Program-made: the position numbers and the translations under genes
Part shown: positions 31,567 to 42,073 of the stretch, in pieces
Layout: each line of letters opens with the position of its first letter
Position numbering within the stretch: position 1 is the stretch's first letter
Notes under the pieces: generated by a model
What the model was told of the DNA's origin: nothing
What the model saw: only the letters and a program-made list of their open reading frames with translations
Databases searched by the model: none
From: Symbiodinium natans
Taxonomy: Eukaryota > Sar > Dinophyceae > Suessiales > Symbiodiniaceae
Assembly: GCA_905221605.1 (NCBI GenBank)
Contig: CAJNDS010002183.1
Location: 538,501 to 602,500, forward strand
DNA: 64,000 nucleotides
Reading direction: 5' to 3'

Positions 31567-32662
31567 GTACGGCTCCCGACCCGGGGCCAACTGAATGTAT
31601 CTGCATGACTGGAGCACCCCCGGGTATGCACGAGATGGTGATGCGCCTCGGCTTTCCATTGGGTTTTCTCACGTTTTGTTGATATTTGGCGCCTCCTGAG
31701 AGCAGAGGCTTAAACCCCAGTAATTCGAATACCCCTTAAAATGCTCCTGGAGTTTGATGTTGCAAAAACCTGATTAAGGCCTAAACCCTAAACCCCAAAC
31801 CCTAAACTCTAACACCCGGAATCTCACAACCCCTTCGGCCTTAAAGCCCTGCTTGGAAGCCGTCTCGGCTTAGTAAGTCGACGTAGTACCCCCTCGAAAC
31901 CTGGTTTAGGGTTAGGGTTTAGGGTTTCAGTTTAGGGTTTCGGGTTTAGGGTTTAGGGTTTAGGTTTCAAGAGTTTCGCGTTTGAACAGTTTAGGGATGT
32001 AGGGGTTTAGGGGTTCAAGCTTCTACCCCATCTTCGAAAGTCTGATCCTCCATGAGATTTGTGGTTTGGGGCTTCTAAACGGGGCGGTATACCAAAATAG
32101 GGATACCCTCAAGGCACCTTACTAACCGCGAACGCGCTTCCAAGTAGAAAGCCCTGACGTCCAAGAACCCCCCTGGTTCGTAATAGGGACTGGGGGAATT
32201 AAGTCATTACCCTACATAATCCCTTAAAGGGTATATACTATACACATATATATATATATATATATATGCATATATACATATACATATACATACATACATA
32301 TATATATAGGGGGGATATAGGACCTCATTCCCTCATTCCCTACCAAGAACCAGCAAGACAAGGCAGCTGTGGGAGGTACCCTACATAACCCCTTAAAGGG
32401 GAATATATAGGGGGACTGTAGGGCAACCTCATTCCCTTCTAAGAACCTAAACCCTAAACCCTAAACCCTAAACCCTAAACCCTAAACCCTAAACCAGCAA
32501 GACAAGGCAGCTCTGGTTCAAGCCACACGGGCAAGTCCGCCAACTCCGACCGCTGACCGCTGCAGAAACGGGCTTTGACAAGCCCACGCCTCGGCGCAAC
32601 TAGGGTTTAGGGTTTAGGGTTTAGGGTTTAGGGTTTAGGGTTGAGGGTTTAGGGTTTAGGGT

Positions 32663-32708
<46 letters not shown>

Positions 32709-34267
32709 GGTTTAGGGTTTAGGGTTTAGGGTTTAGGGTTTAGGGTTTAGGGTTTAGGGTTGCCTCGGCGCCATTGCTGGGGCACAAGGCTTTACCCTAA
32801 GCCCCACAAGCCCTATAAGCCCTATAAGCCCGAAGCCCTATAAGCCCTATAAGCCCTAGAAGCCCTAAGCCCTACAAGCCCTAAGCCTGGAGTTTAGGGT
32901 GTGTGGCTCAGGGCATAGGACGTAGGACCGTCAAGACGCAGCCCTGAACCCCCTAAACCCGAAACCCTATCCCTAAACCCTAAACCCTAAGCCGTTTGGG
33001 TGAGAGGCCCGCCTTCCTTGTGCAGATGGGGAGCGCAGAAGAAGCTGCTGCAGCCACTCGGCCCAGCATCCCCAGCGTTGGGGTGTTCCGGGCTTTGTTG
33101 GGGGCTTAGGGCTTTGGATTTAGGGTTTAGGGTTTAGGGTTTAGGGGTTTAGGGGTTTAGAGTTTAGAGTTTAGGGTTTAGGGGAAGGGCTTAGGGCTCA
33201 GTGCTCAGGATTTAGGGCTTCTTGGGGTTCAGGATTTGGGGTTCAGGGTGCATCGGGTTTTGTGACCTTCTTGACCCTAAACCCTAAACCCTAAACCCTT
33301 AGCCCTAAACCCTAAACCCTAAACCCTACACCCTAAACCCTAAACCCTAAACCCTAAACCCTGAACCCTTATCCTCGGACACCCTTAAGGATGTAGCCCC
33401 AGGAGGTTCCTTGAATATACTCCCAGTATGGCCCTTATATTCCCTCAGAGGATGATTGAAAAGGGTCCCCAGCACTAACGGTACAACCTCAGGGGCCCAA
33501 GGCTGAGTCCCATGATACAAGTCCTAGGCAAGCATGGATTTCAATGGTGAGCCTTCCTTAGCACAGGGCAAAGGAGCCATGACCCTCACGGGGTTTAGGG
33601 TTTAGGGTTTAGGATTTAGGGTTTTGGGTTTTGGGTTAGGGTTTAGGGTTTAGGGTTTAGGGTTTAGGGTTTAGGGTTTAGGGTTTAGGGTTTAGGGTTT
33701 AGGGTTTAGGGTTTAGGGTTTAGGGTTTAGGGTTTAGGGTTTAGGGCTTAGGGTTTAGGGTTTAGGGTTTAGGATTACCCTAGACCCCAAGACCCTAAAC
33801 CAAACCTAAAGCCAAGGCCCTGTCTGCCTTGAATGGCAAGGCCATCACGCCTCTTTCATGGCACCCCAGAGTCTGGTTTCGGGTTTGGGGTGTGGGGTTT
33901 GGGGGATAGGGTTTAGGGTTTAGGGTTTAGGGTTTAGGGTTGTTTGGCTCCGAGACCCAGAGAGCCCACTACCCCCTTTCATCATGGGTTGTACTACGTT
34001 TTAACCCCAAAACTTTCCTAACCCCCAAACCCTAAACCAATAAGGCAGTTTAGGGTTTGTAGATACCTTCAACTATCAAGGGACCCCGCCTATTCTGAAT
34101 TAAGGGGCACAGTCCTTCATTCTAAGGGGGTATCGGGCTCTCTGGGCCTGGGTGCCCAGCGGGGCAAGCAATTAAGGGCCTTTGGGGACCATCAGTTCGA
34201 GAAATGACCAGATGACTCCTTCATGCAGGAGAAATTGCCAGAGCGTACCACAGTTAAGTGTCCTTGA
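31567..34267 (+). CDS. Candidate RRM gene, degenerate domain
   Basis: Exon 31567-31662 reads ECICMTGAPPGMHEMVMRL, matching the RNP2 strand-helix layout of the neighbouring RRMs, and ends at GTTTTC. Exon 32576-about 32593 reads TGFDKPTPRR in the matching phase. 33026-about 33080 can read WGAQKKLLQPLGPASP in phase (another frame starts MGSAEEAAAATRP). Exon 33493-33546 reads SPRQAWISM at the RNP1 position and ends at GTGAGC. Exon 33817-about 33870 reads ALSALNGKAITPLSW. Terminal 34229-34267 reads EKLPERTTVKCP-stop. The helix between AWISM and ALSALNG looks too short, so an exon may be missing. A family A element and long TTTAGGG arrays fill the introns. Could be a decaying paralogue of the two upstream RRM genes. 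Confidence 0.42.
31961..32111 (+). repeat. 151-bp dispersed repeat, copy 1
   Basis: Nearly identical to 35800-35951 (starts AGGTTTCAAG, contains CCATGAGATTTGTGGTTTGG, ends GGGATACCCTCAA). No obvious terminal repeats. Both copies follow TTTAGGG units. Confidence 0.9.
32168..32515. mobile_element. Two family A elements, the second split by a CCCTAAA array
   Basis: First element about 32168-32352 (CTGGTTCGTAATAGGGACTG on the left, CATTCCCTACCAAGAACCAG on the right, AT-rich core with ATATATAT at 32243-32270). A 20-bp sequence ACCAGCAAGACAAGGCAGCT at 32349-32368 recurs at 32493-32512. The stretch between holds a further element (GGTACCCTACATAACCCC to CATTCCCTTCTAAGAACC) and seven CCCTAAA units. 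Confidence 0.75.
32603..32760 (+). repeat. TTTAGGG array with an internal TTGAGGG block
   Basis: TTTAGGG, then about eight TTGAGGG units (about 32655-32712), then TTTAGGG again. The variant block is homogeneous. Confidence 0.9.
33600..33775 (+). repeat. TTTAGGG array
   Basis: About 20 units, mostly perfect, between candidate RRM exons ending 33546 and starting 33817. Confidence 0.9.
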
Positions 34268-34462
34268 AAGACCTCAAGAACCCAAAACCTGCTATTTTTT
34301 GCTGCTTACTTAAGAACCCTATGAGAAGCTGCACAAAAGTACTTCAGGTGGTTTAGGTTCCCTCCTCCTTGACTAAGTAGTTGGGGGGGGGGGGGGGGGG
34401 CTATAAGGCGGGTAGCTTCAACTTCAGCTGCCCCCTCCACTTTTTTCCCTAAATTTTTGGGT

Positions 34463-34552
34463 CTTTCCCTTTTTCTAACAGTCCTGAATAGAGATGATCG
34501 TACCTCCGATTATAGTCCCTACTAAGGCCTGTTAGTATAAGGGGGAATATCC
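34463..34552. mobile_element. Family C inverted-repeat element, diverged left end
   Basis: CTAACAGTCCTGAATAGAGA on the left pairs with CTACTAAGGCCTGTTAG on the right; the right end GTATAAGGGGGAATATCCC is conserved. Confidence 0.65.
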
Positions 34553-34902
34553 CAAGCTAAATATCACTTAACCCTGAACCGAAACCCTAAACCACTAAAC
34601 CCTAAATCCTAAACACACTACTATGATAGGAACCCCAAAAAGGGGACCTCTACTTTGCCCCTAAACCACTAAACCCTAAACCCTAACCCCCCCCCCCCAC
34701 CCCCCTTCCACATGATTCAGGTTAACTTCTCCTTAAGAGCTGCTGTCGGGTCTCTAACAAAAAAGCAAAGAAGTAAGAATCACCAGCCTAAACCCTCAAC
34801 GCTAAACCCTAACCTTATAAACCCTAAACCCTAAACCCTAAACCCTAAACCCTCCCTAAACCCTAAACCCTAAACCCCAGACCCTTTAGGCCCTGAACCC
34901 GA

Positions 34903-35652
34903 GGAAAGGCCAGCAGCTTGTCCTGGAGTACTGGCGCGGAGGCCGCCGGGAGGTCAAAGCCCGCGGGAGTTTGGGTTGTAGGGTTTAGGAAGACAAAGCT
35001 ACAGGTTCTAGGGTTTAGGATTTTGCGTCTTAAAGTTTTAAGGTTTCAGGGTTTTAGGGTTTTAGGGTTTAGGGTGTAAGTCCTTCTCTCGCCCTGTGCC
35101 TGCGCGAGGCAAGTGAGGCGCCCCGAGGCGACCATTGATTCTCACCCATTCTGCAGCTCCTTGCTTTTTATTGCGCAGCTTGATGCGCCAAAGGTTACCC
35201 TGCAGGGAGCGGAGTGGGCCACCGTAGCTTGGCAGATGTCAGGGCTTAGGGTTTAGGGCTTAGGGTTTAGGGTTTAGGGTTTAGGGTTTAGGGTTTAGGG
35301 TTTAGGGTTTAGGGTTTAGGGTTGAGGGTTCATGCCTCGCCAAAGAGTGGAGGTCGCCTCAAGCTGCGAGCAAAAGCCCTTGCCCGACTCCTCCTGCAAG
35401 AGCAGAGTTTGTCGAGACAGACACTCTAAAACTAGACGTCCTAAACGCTGACAACGCTGAGCCCTGAAAGGTAAACCCCAAACCCCAAACCCCAAACCCC
35501 AAACCCCAAACCCCAAACCCCAAACCCCAAACCCCAAACCCCAAACCCTAAACCCTAAACCCCAAACCCCAAACCCTAATCTGTGCAGGCACTTTGGCAT
35601 GTACCTCTTCGTATCCTTGGGCCGGCCCAAGCTCCTCGCCAGGCGGTATTAG
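34903..35652 (+). CDS. Small gene, three C-terminal exons, function unknown
   Basis: Exon about 34903-34958 reads QQLVLEYWRGGRREVK (GC donor at 34959). Exon 35179-35243 (after GCGCAG) reads LDAPKVTLQGAEWATVAWQM and ends at a GC donor. Terminal exon 35589-35652 reads HFGMYLFVSLGRPKLLARRY and ends with TAG 35650-35652. All three joins are in phase. The C-terminus is hydrophobic then basic. Family not recognised. The last intron contains TTTAGGG and CCCCAAA arrays. Confidence 0.5.
35241..35326 (+). repeat. TTTAGGG array at a GC 5' splice site
   Basis: Begins GGGCTTAGGGTTTAGGG right at the end of the exon closing at 35243, continuing to about 35326. Confidence 0.85.
35473..35578 (-). repeat. CCCCAAA (TTTGGGG) array
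   Basis: About 13 CCCCAAA heptamers plus two CCCTAAA, directly upstream of the acceptor for the terminal exon at 35589. Minus-strand GFGVWGL frames are repeat translations. Confidence 0.9.
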
Positions 35653-35799
35653 GGCCCCAGTCGCCAATGCCCAGGAGACCGCGCCGCAATCGCCAACCTA
35701 GGCCGGCTAAGGGTTTCGGGTTTCGGGTTTAGGGTTTAGGGTTTAGGGTTTGGGGTTTGGGGTTTGGAGTTTGGGGTTTGGGGTTTAGGGTTTAGGGTT

Positions 35800-35951
35800 T
35801 AGGTTTCAAGGGTTTCGCGTTTGAACAGTTTAGGGATGTAGGGGTTTAGGGGTTCAAGCTTCTACCCCATCTTCGGAATCCTGATCCTCCATGAGATTTG
35901 TGGTTTGGGGCTTCTAAACGGGGCGGTATCCTAAAACAGGGATACCCTCAA
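35800..35951 (+). repeat. 151-bp dispersed repeat, copy 2
   Basis: Second copy of 31961-32111 with only scattered substitutions; same orientation. Confidence 0.9.
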
Positions 35952-36252
35952 CACAGCCCCAACATATGATACCTTATTATAAGAGCCCCCTCAAAAAGAA
36001 TCAGAAGAAGAGGAAGAAGAAGGAGGCTACCCCTGTTTTGCGAAGCCCATGGGTTCCTTTCCCCAAGGAAGCCAAGCAAATTCTTCTCTCCATCCTGTCA
36101 GCCCGGAGGAAAGAAACCCTGACCCCTGAAACCCTAAACCCCCAAAAACCCTCAACTGCTAGAAGCCCAATAGACCCTAGAAACCCTACAAAAACCCTTC
36201 AACCCGCAGAAGCCTGAAACTCCACCAAAACCTTGAGAAATCACTCCCCACA

Positions 36253-36303
36253 CTCCTACTCCTACTCCTACTCCTACTCCTACTCCTACTCCTACCCCTA
36301 CTC
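36253..36303 (+). repeat. CTCCTA hexamer array
   Basis: Eight CTCCTA units directly before an exon. In frame it would encode Ser-Tyr repeats or, on the other strand, Arg-Ser repeats; neither is supported as coding. Confidence 0.8.
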
Positions 36304-36314
36304 CCCACCACGAG

Positions 36315-36882
36315 GTGGCAATGGATCAAAAGAAGCTCAGGGAGCTGCACCGGCCTCAGTGTCACCAAAGCAACCGGCACCATTGGCTGCCGGTTTTTAC
36401 CTCTTCGTGCTTGAACAAAAACACCCGAAACCCAAGGTTTACAGGGTTTTCGGGGGGGGGGGGGGAGGGGGCCTGAGCAGATCCTCAGGACGAAGCAGGA
36501 GAAAGCGCGACGTGGACAGGCAGGGCCTTGCGGCAACATTCTTGCATGCTCATCCATGAGTCCTATAGCACCTTGCCCACAGCCAAACATTCACAAGACA
36601 CCCCCTGAACCCCTGAATCCTACCCCTGCCGCCCCCAAAGCCGCGGGACGCAAGCCCTTGGATCCCCCGTGAACACGCAAACTTTAGGGCTTAGGGTTTA
36701 GGGGTCAGAGTTCAGGGTTCTATACCCTAAACCCTGAACCCTGAACCCTAAACCCTAAACCCTAAACCCTAAACCCTAAATGTTGCCAGGACACCGCAGT
36801 GCCTTCCGTGCTCAAGAGGAAGCAAGAGGCCAAGGCGGCAGAGATCGCGGCGAAGCGCCCCTGGGACTCTATTTTTGGGAGG
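36315..36882 (+). CDS. Three exons of a Lys/Ala-rich, possibly HMG-like protein
   Basis: Exon 36315-36436 (after CACGAG) reads APLAAGFYLFVLEQKHPKPK at its end and stops at GTTTAC. Exon 36481-36519 (after GAGCAG) reads ILRTKQEKARRGQ with a GC donor. Exon 36790-36882 (after TTGCCAG) reads VLKRKQEAKAAEIAAKRPWD and SIFGR, ending exactly at a GTTTAGGG donor. All three join in phase. A Pro-rich lead, an aromatic helix start and a later Lys/Ala-rich helix with W are loosely reminiscent of an HMG box, but spacing was not verified. No start or stop found; downstream 37 kb shows no clear continuation. Confidence 0.4.
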
Positions 36883-37030
36883 GTTTAGGGTTTAGGGTTT
36901 AGGGTTTAGGGTTTAGGGTTTGGGGTTGAGGGTTGAGGGTTGAGGGCTGAGGGTTGAGGGTTGAGGGTTGAGGGTTTCTTTGCTTTGGGGATACCTGCGA
37001 TTTTCCTGATTTAGGGTTGAGGGTTTGCTG
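36883..37030 (+). repeat. TTTAGGG / TTGAGGG array starting at a splice donor
   Basis: Five TTTAGGG units then about seven TTGAGGG units follow directly on the exon ending at 36882. Confidence 0.85.
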
Positions 37031-37088
37031 GCTTTGGGGATATGTTCCATTTGCTTTTGCTTGCAGGGTTGAGGGTGTGCTGGCTTTT

Positions 37089-37194
37089 GAGATGTTCCCC
37101 CTTATACTAACAGCTCCTTAGTGGGGATTATAACAGGGGGGGCGGGGGTACGAGAATCTCTATTTAGGACTGTCAGTATAAGGGGGAAGATCCC
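37089..37194. mobile_element. Family C inverted-repeat element
   Basis: AGATGTTCCCCCTTATACTA on the left and AGTATAAGGGGGAAGATCCC on the right, with GGGGGGCGGGGG in the loop. Confidence 0.82.
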
Positions 37195-39207
37195 GAGGTT
37201 GAGGGTCTGCTGGCTTTTGGGGATATGTTGAATTGTCTTTTTCTGGGGGGTTTAGCAGGGACCCTCTAGATGAATATTTTTCAGTTGGTTTGAAGGCAAA
37301 CCCAGGCTAGTTAAGGGTTTAAAACCCTGAACCCTAAATTTTCATCCCTAAACCATCCTAAGTTCTTCGCGTAATTTGGGCTCTGTGTTACATACACATG
37401 CCAAGCTTTGCTAAACCACAAAACCCCCGGACCCCTACTGCAAGTGCCCAACACCTGTTCCTTTTCTAGCTTGCCTACGAATCCTAGACAGGCGGTTTTT
37501 GCAGCAATGGCCCACAAAAGTTAAGCTTGGGGCTCCTTAAGGTGTCCGGCAAGGTAAGGTTTAGGGGTTAGGGTTTCGGGTATAGGGTATAGGGCTTAGG
37601 GTTCTTTAGGTTTTTGAGTTCTGTGGAGCCAAGGCGCCCGAGCCGAATCTGCGGCAATGCCGCCCCCGGTGCCAAGCTTAAACCAGTAGGGCTGGATGGT
37701 GTAGGGCCCTAAACCCTAAACCCTGAGAGCCTAAACCCTCAGCCTAGTGTAGGGTTTACTTGGAGGATCGGGGGGACTTCGTAATCAGGCACAAAGTAGA
37801 GGTATGAGTTCCCCAAAAGGGACCCTAGAAGGGGTTGTCCTACTTAAGAACGCTACTGAGCCCCCAAATCCGCCAAGTCGGGAGACAGGAAGGAGCCTGA
37901 GAGATAGGAACTTGGGAGGAGGTACTGGGGTTTAGGGTTTAGGTTTAGGGTCCCGGGAGTGTGGGCCGGTCAGCCGTGATCGCAGGGCAGGTAGGAGAAC
38001 TGCTGCTCACATCCCATGACAAGAACTTGAGTGGGTTAATTCTACCGTCTGGTGTTTTTCAGGTTCGTATTATTAGACAGGCACTTATACTACCCTAAAC
38101 CCTATACCCTGAAACAGAAAACCCATAACTTTAGAGAATGCTGAAGTTCCCCAAATGAGCTTAAAACTCGACGAACCCTAAACCCTGAACCCTAAACCCT
38201 AGACCCTAAACCCTAAACCCTAAACCCTAAACCCTAAACCCTAAACCCCCCCTCTTGCTTGAGAAGGCGCTGCCGAAGAATTCGCGCCTAGCTTCAGCCA
38301 AGGCTCCCGAGGAGAGCAGTGCTTGCGCTCGTGCGTGCCGCTGCTGTTCCAGTGATATATGTGTACAGGCATGCCCAGTCTGGTCTAGTATAGTTTTGCA
38401 TTGTATTTTAGTAAAGTATGGTATGGGTATGTATGGGTAAAGGTAAAGGTATAGGTATAGGTATAGGTATAGGCGGTATAGGTATAGGTCTTGGTATAGG
38501 TAGAGTATATATTTCCAGTATGTAACAGAGCATCTTGGGATCTTGAACACATCGAACTGCATCGAACATCATAGAACACAAGAGGCAGTTAGAGGCTGTC
38601 ATCGACTATCAGAGAACACCATACTAGGGGGGGGGGGGGGGGGGGTAAGGGTTTAGAGTTTAGGGTTGAGGGTTGAGGGTTTAGGGTTCAGGGCTTAGGG
38701 TTTAGGGTTTAGGGTTTAGGGCTAGTACAGCATGACACAATGTCTTCTAATCAGGTATAGCCGCATATAGCAGAATATGTTACAATGGAGTAGAACGTTA
38801 GCTAACAAGCTGTAACATGTCTTGTACTTCATCGCATGATGTTATGTGAAAAACATAGCCGCATAAACCAGAGTAAGTTGACATGTTGTACAGCTTGATA
38901 TATCCTGTAGCAAATTCCATATGATGGGAATTTCAAATTAAGCCGTTTAAAGCCACACTACGCTATAAAGCAGCTCTGTTTACTCGTGCTACTTTACAAT
39001 GTCATATCAGTTTATGTTTTCATAGTGTTTTCCTATTTGTGTTTGGCTACTCTTGTGTTGTATAATCGTGGATTTGTGGTATTGTGTTAGTTTTGGTGCG
39101 TTGTTTTGTATGCATGCTACGCTAGGCTATGTTGCCGTGTTATATTTACATCGCATTGTGCAATATCCACGCTGTGGCATGTGTTCCTGCACGCTCTTCC
39201 GCGCAAG
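37195..39207. other. No supported gene; low telomere-repeat content
   Basis: Short CCCTAAA stretch at 38175-38250, a GGTATA microsatellite at 38425-38512, a G run near 38629, and a TTTAGGG stretch 38648-38721. From 38722 to 39200 the DNA is AT-richer and free of telomere units. An open frame at 38255-38375 (EKALPKNSRLASAKAPEESS) is possible coding but has no clear splice context. Confidence 0.45.
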
Positions 39208-40003
39208 GAGGCGCGACCCAGCGACGTCAATGACGCGGAGAAGCAGAGCCCCACCGCGACTGCCCCCGCTCCTGCCACTGCGGCCGTTGAAAACGACAGC
39301 GCCGAGGCTGCTGCAGAAGAGGAGGTGGGTGGGCATGTCATCCACCAGTCTGAGCCCACTTCTGCGGTTAGGGTTTAGGGTTTAGGGTTTGGGTTTAGGG
39401 TTCAGGGTTCAGGGTTTAGGGTTTAGGGTTTAGGGTTTAGGGCTTAGGGTTTAGGGTTCAGGGTTCAGGGTTTAGGGTTTACGGTTTAGGGGTCTGTTTC
39501 ATGGGGTTCTGTTTGGTTCAAGGAGGTACATTGTTTATATTGAACCTCAGGAACCATCGGCAGTACGGGGGAGCATCAATCATTTCAAGACTCCTACACC
39601 CCACGTCCCACCACCCCCCCCCCCCACACTACCACACTATAAACCCTATAACCCCTATAAGCCCTGTAAACCCTATAAACCCTGTAAACCCAAACCCGAG
39701 CCTAAAGCTAAAACCCTAAACCCTAAATGCTTCAAAACCTAAACCCTGTTAACCCTAAACCCTTCAAGCCCCAAACCCTTTACACCCTTCTAAAGCCTTA
39801 AAACCACTCTCTGAACCCTCTAAACTTTTCAGACCAAGCCCTTTTAAGACCCGTTCAATTTTAGGGTTTAGGGTTTAGGGTTTAGGGTTTAGGGTTCAAA
39901 CCTATAAGATGCGATAAGTCTACGCACCGCAGGCTGCGGTAGCACCGTCCCCGGGAGCTCAGCTGCAGGCCGGGGGGAAACTTGGAGCTTGGGTTCCTGA
40001 ACG
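39208..40003 (+). CDS. Two low-complexity exons, perhaps the 5' part of the ZNF830-like gene
   Basis: Exon 39208-39324 (after CGCAAG, 39 codons) reads EARPSDVNDAEKQSPTATA and continues Ala/Glu-rich to a consensus GTGGGT donor. Exon 39933-40003 (after CCGCAG) reads AAVAPSPGAQLQAGGKLGAW and ends before GTTTCG. Both look like disordered linker sequence. No zinc finger was found nearby, so the link to the downstream gene is only positional. Confidence 0.4.
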
Positions 40004-40208
40004 GTTTCGGGCTACCCCTAAACCCTAAACCCTACACCCTAAACCCTTTCAGGCTTAAGGCTTTGGGGTCTGGGGGCTTTAGTTTTGGGGCCGAGCTTTG
40101 GGTTGGGAGCTTTCGAATTTGGGCGTCTGGTGGCTTGATGGATTTAAATATGTGGCTTCAGGGTCTCTTGGGCCTTTCTTAGAGGTTTAGGGGTTGGGGT
40201 TATAGACC

Positions 40209-40295
40209 CTAAACCCTAAACCCCTAAACCCCTAAACCCCTAAACCCCTAAACCCCTAAATCCCTAAACCCCTAAACCCCTAAACCCCTAAACCA
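40209..40295 (-). repeat. CCCCTAAA (TTTAGGGG) array
   Basis: About ten octamers, a further telomere-unit variant. Confidence 0.88.
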
Positions 40296-40670
40296 ACAGG
40301 GGCCCGAATCGAGAGAAATCTGCAAATTCCATTGTTGTGGGTTAAACAGATGTATGCGATGAACGAATACCATCACAAACAACAAGTACAATAGTGGTTG
40401 GCTTGTTAAGTTCGGAAAGCGGATGAATCGTAAAAAATGAATTACATCTATCCTTACTACCAATTCCGAATTCAGCATCGATATTGCTTCTGAGATGGGG
40501 CTTAGGCATGAGGGATTTAGGGTTTAGGGTTTGGGGTTTGGGGTTTAGGGTTTAGGGTTTAGGGGGCTTGTGGGATTTGCTGGGGGGTCGCGGCTTGATT
40601 CAGGCCTCACACGAGCGCAGGTCTTTCAACCTGTAGACCAGGGTGTAGGGATTATGATTCGGGCGAATAC

Positions 40671-40779
40671 TAGGACCCGGAGTAGGCCCTTATGTACTTT
40701 TCTAGGGTTGGGGTTCCCTTATAACCGTCTTAAAACCACAAAAGGATACCATTTTTATTCCTAGGTTACTCCTGGGTCC
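40671..40779. mobile_element. Family H inverted-repeat element
   Basis: TAGGACCCGGAGTAGGCCC on the left pairs with GGTTACTCCTGGGTCCA on the right. The inner GGGTTGGGGTTCCCTTATAA is shared with the second copy at 60776-60886. Confidence 0.75.
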
Positions 40780-42073
40780 AGAATAGGGTTTATTTGGGAT
40801 GAGGGTGTCGAGGCGCGAATGTTTTAACCCATGTCGTCGGAAGGGGTCTCACGCTGTTCGTATGCGGGTGAGGCCACGGTACTGCCATGCCTTTGTCAAT
40901 GTGTGTTTTCAGCTCTGGGCAGAGCCATATCTATCACATCTTTTGCATGTTGTGCGTTGCTTGTGCCTGGTTCCGCACCCAACTCAAGCGTCATACAAAA
41001 ACACAACAGTTTAGTTAGTTCGGATTGCAATCGTTGCTCGACTATGACGTAAAGTAGCGTTTAGGGTGCGAGGATTTGGTTTTTGGGCCAAGTGCCGATC
41101 GGAGCTTTCCCATTATGCATTCAAGCGTGGTGGCGGACATCTTTTTGAAAGGCTTGTGCCCTCGCGCCGGCTTTGGGTTTAAGGAGACAGGGCCAGCAGA
41201 TTTCTGCACGTGGTAGCTGGTTGCTACCTTTTGCTCTTTTGGGTTCTGGGTTCCCTTAGAAGAGTAGCCACACCGAACGGCACACTTACACTATGGTTGC
41301 TGGGCTTCCAAGGCCAAAGTGGGATCTGGGAAGAGTTGAGGCTTTGAGTTCGATGTGTTTCCAAAGCTTCGGGTTGTGATTTTTTGGGATCCACATCTTA
41401 AGGTCCCACGGTTTAGGGTGCAGGGTTGACTGCATTCTCATTCTGTAGAAGGTAATGGCTGCAGATGGCTTGCGATGCATCGATGTACCAAACTTGACTC
41501 CATCATGTTGGCGACGCCTTACGCCGATCCATGCGACATTATAGACACTAGGGTGCGCTGTGGGATAGCAGAAATGTTGGGTTGTGAGTTGCGTGGTTCT
41601 GGAAATGCTTCCAGGACCAACCCGACAGTTGAAATGCCGATTCATAGTAGATCGGCATGCGGAGGTTTGTTTGTGTTTGAGATGTTACCGCCTGTCTCAC
41701 AAGCATTCTGTTTTAGGGCTTGTTGCCTCAGATGCCGTCGCGTGTGTATGGCTTGAGCTTGTCCCTGCGAATTCGCGGCCATGGACAGCGTGTTTAGCTC
41801 AGGGTTTCCTCAAGCCTGCCCTGGCGACGAAACCTTCAACCCGCCCATATAGCCTGCCCTGGCCCAAACCTGCGCTAAACAAGTTAAGCGTAGTAGTAGA
41901 GTAGGTAACCTTGAACCTTTTTGGGTTAGTATAATCCCCTTTATAACCCCAAACGTTAACCTTTAAAACCCCTAGGTACTGGACAACTAAGTAAGGCATC
42001 ACGGGCACCTGGGAAGTTCAGAGCATGTGTGAGGGCCGAATCATGAAATCAGAGAACCCTAAGACGTCGGCAG

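Larger units (their letters stand above)
40004..42073. other. No supported gene
   Basis: CCCCTAAA octamer array at 40209-40295, a TTTAGGG stretch at 40518-40566, a family H element at 40671-40779, then about 1.3 kb (40790-42040) almost without telomere units. Overlapping open frames at 41286-41904 on both strands lack convincing composition or splice structure. Confidence 0.45.

Noticed and set aside
36186-36590. Minus-strand ORF with an Arg-Ser repeat (SR protein)
   Set aside because: The RS run is the translation of the CTCCTA array; the rest overlaps plus-strand exons with better splice structure.
41286-41904. Overlapping ORFs of 93-119 residues on both strands in the low-repeat island
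   Set aside because: Composition is not protein-like, the frames conflict and no exon-like splice context was found.
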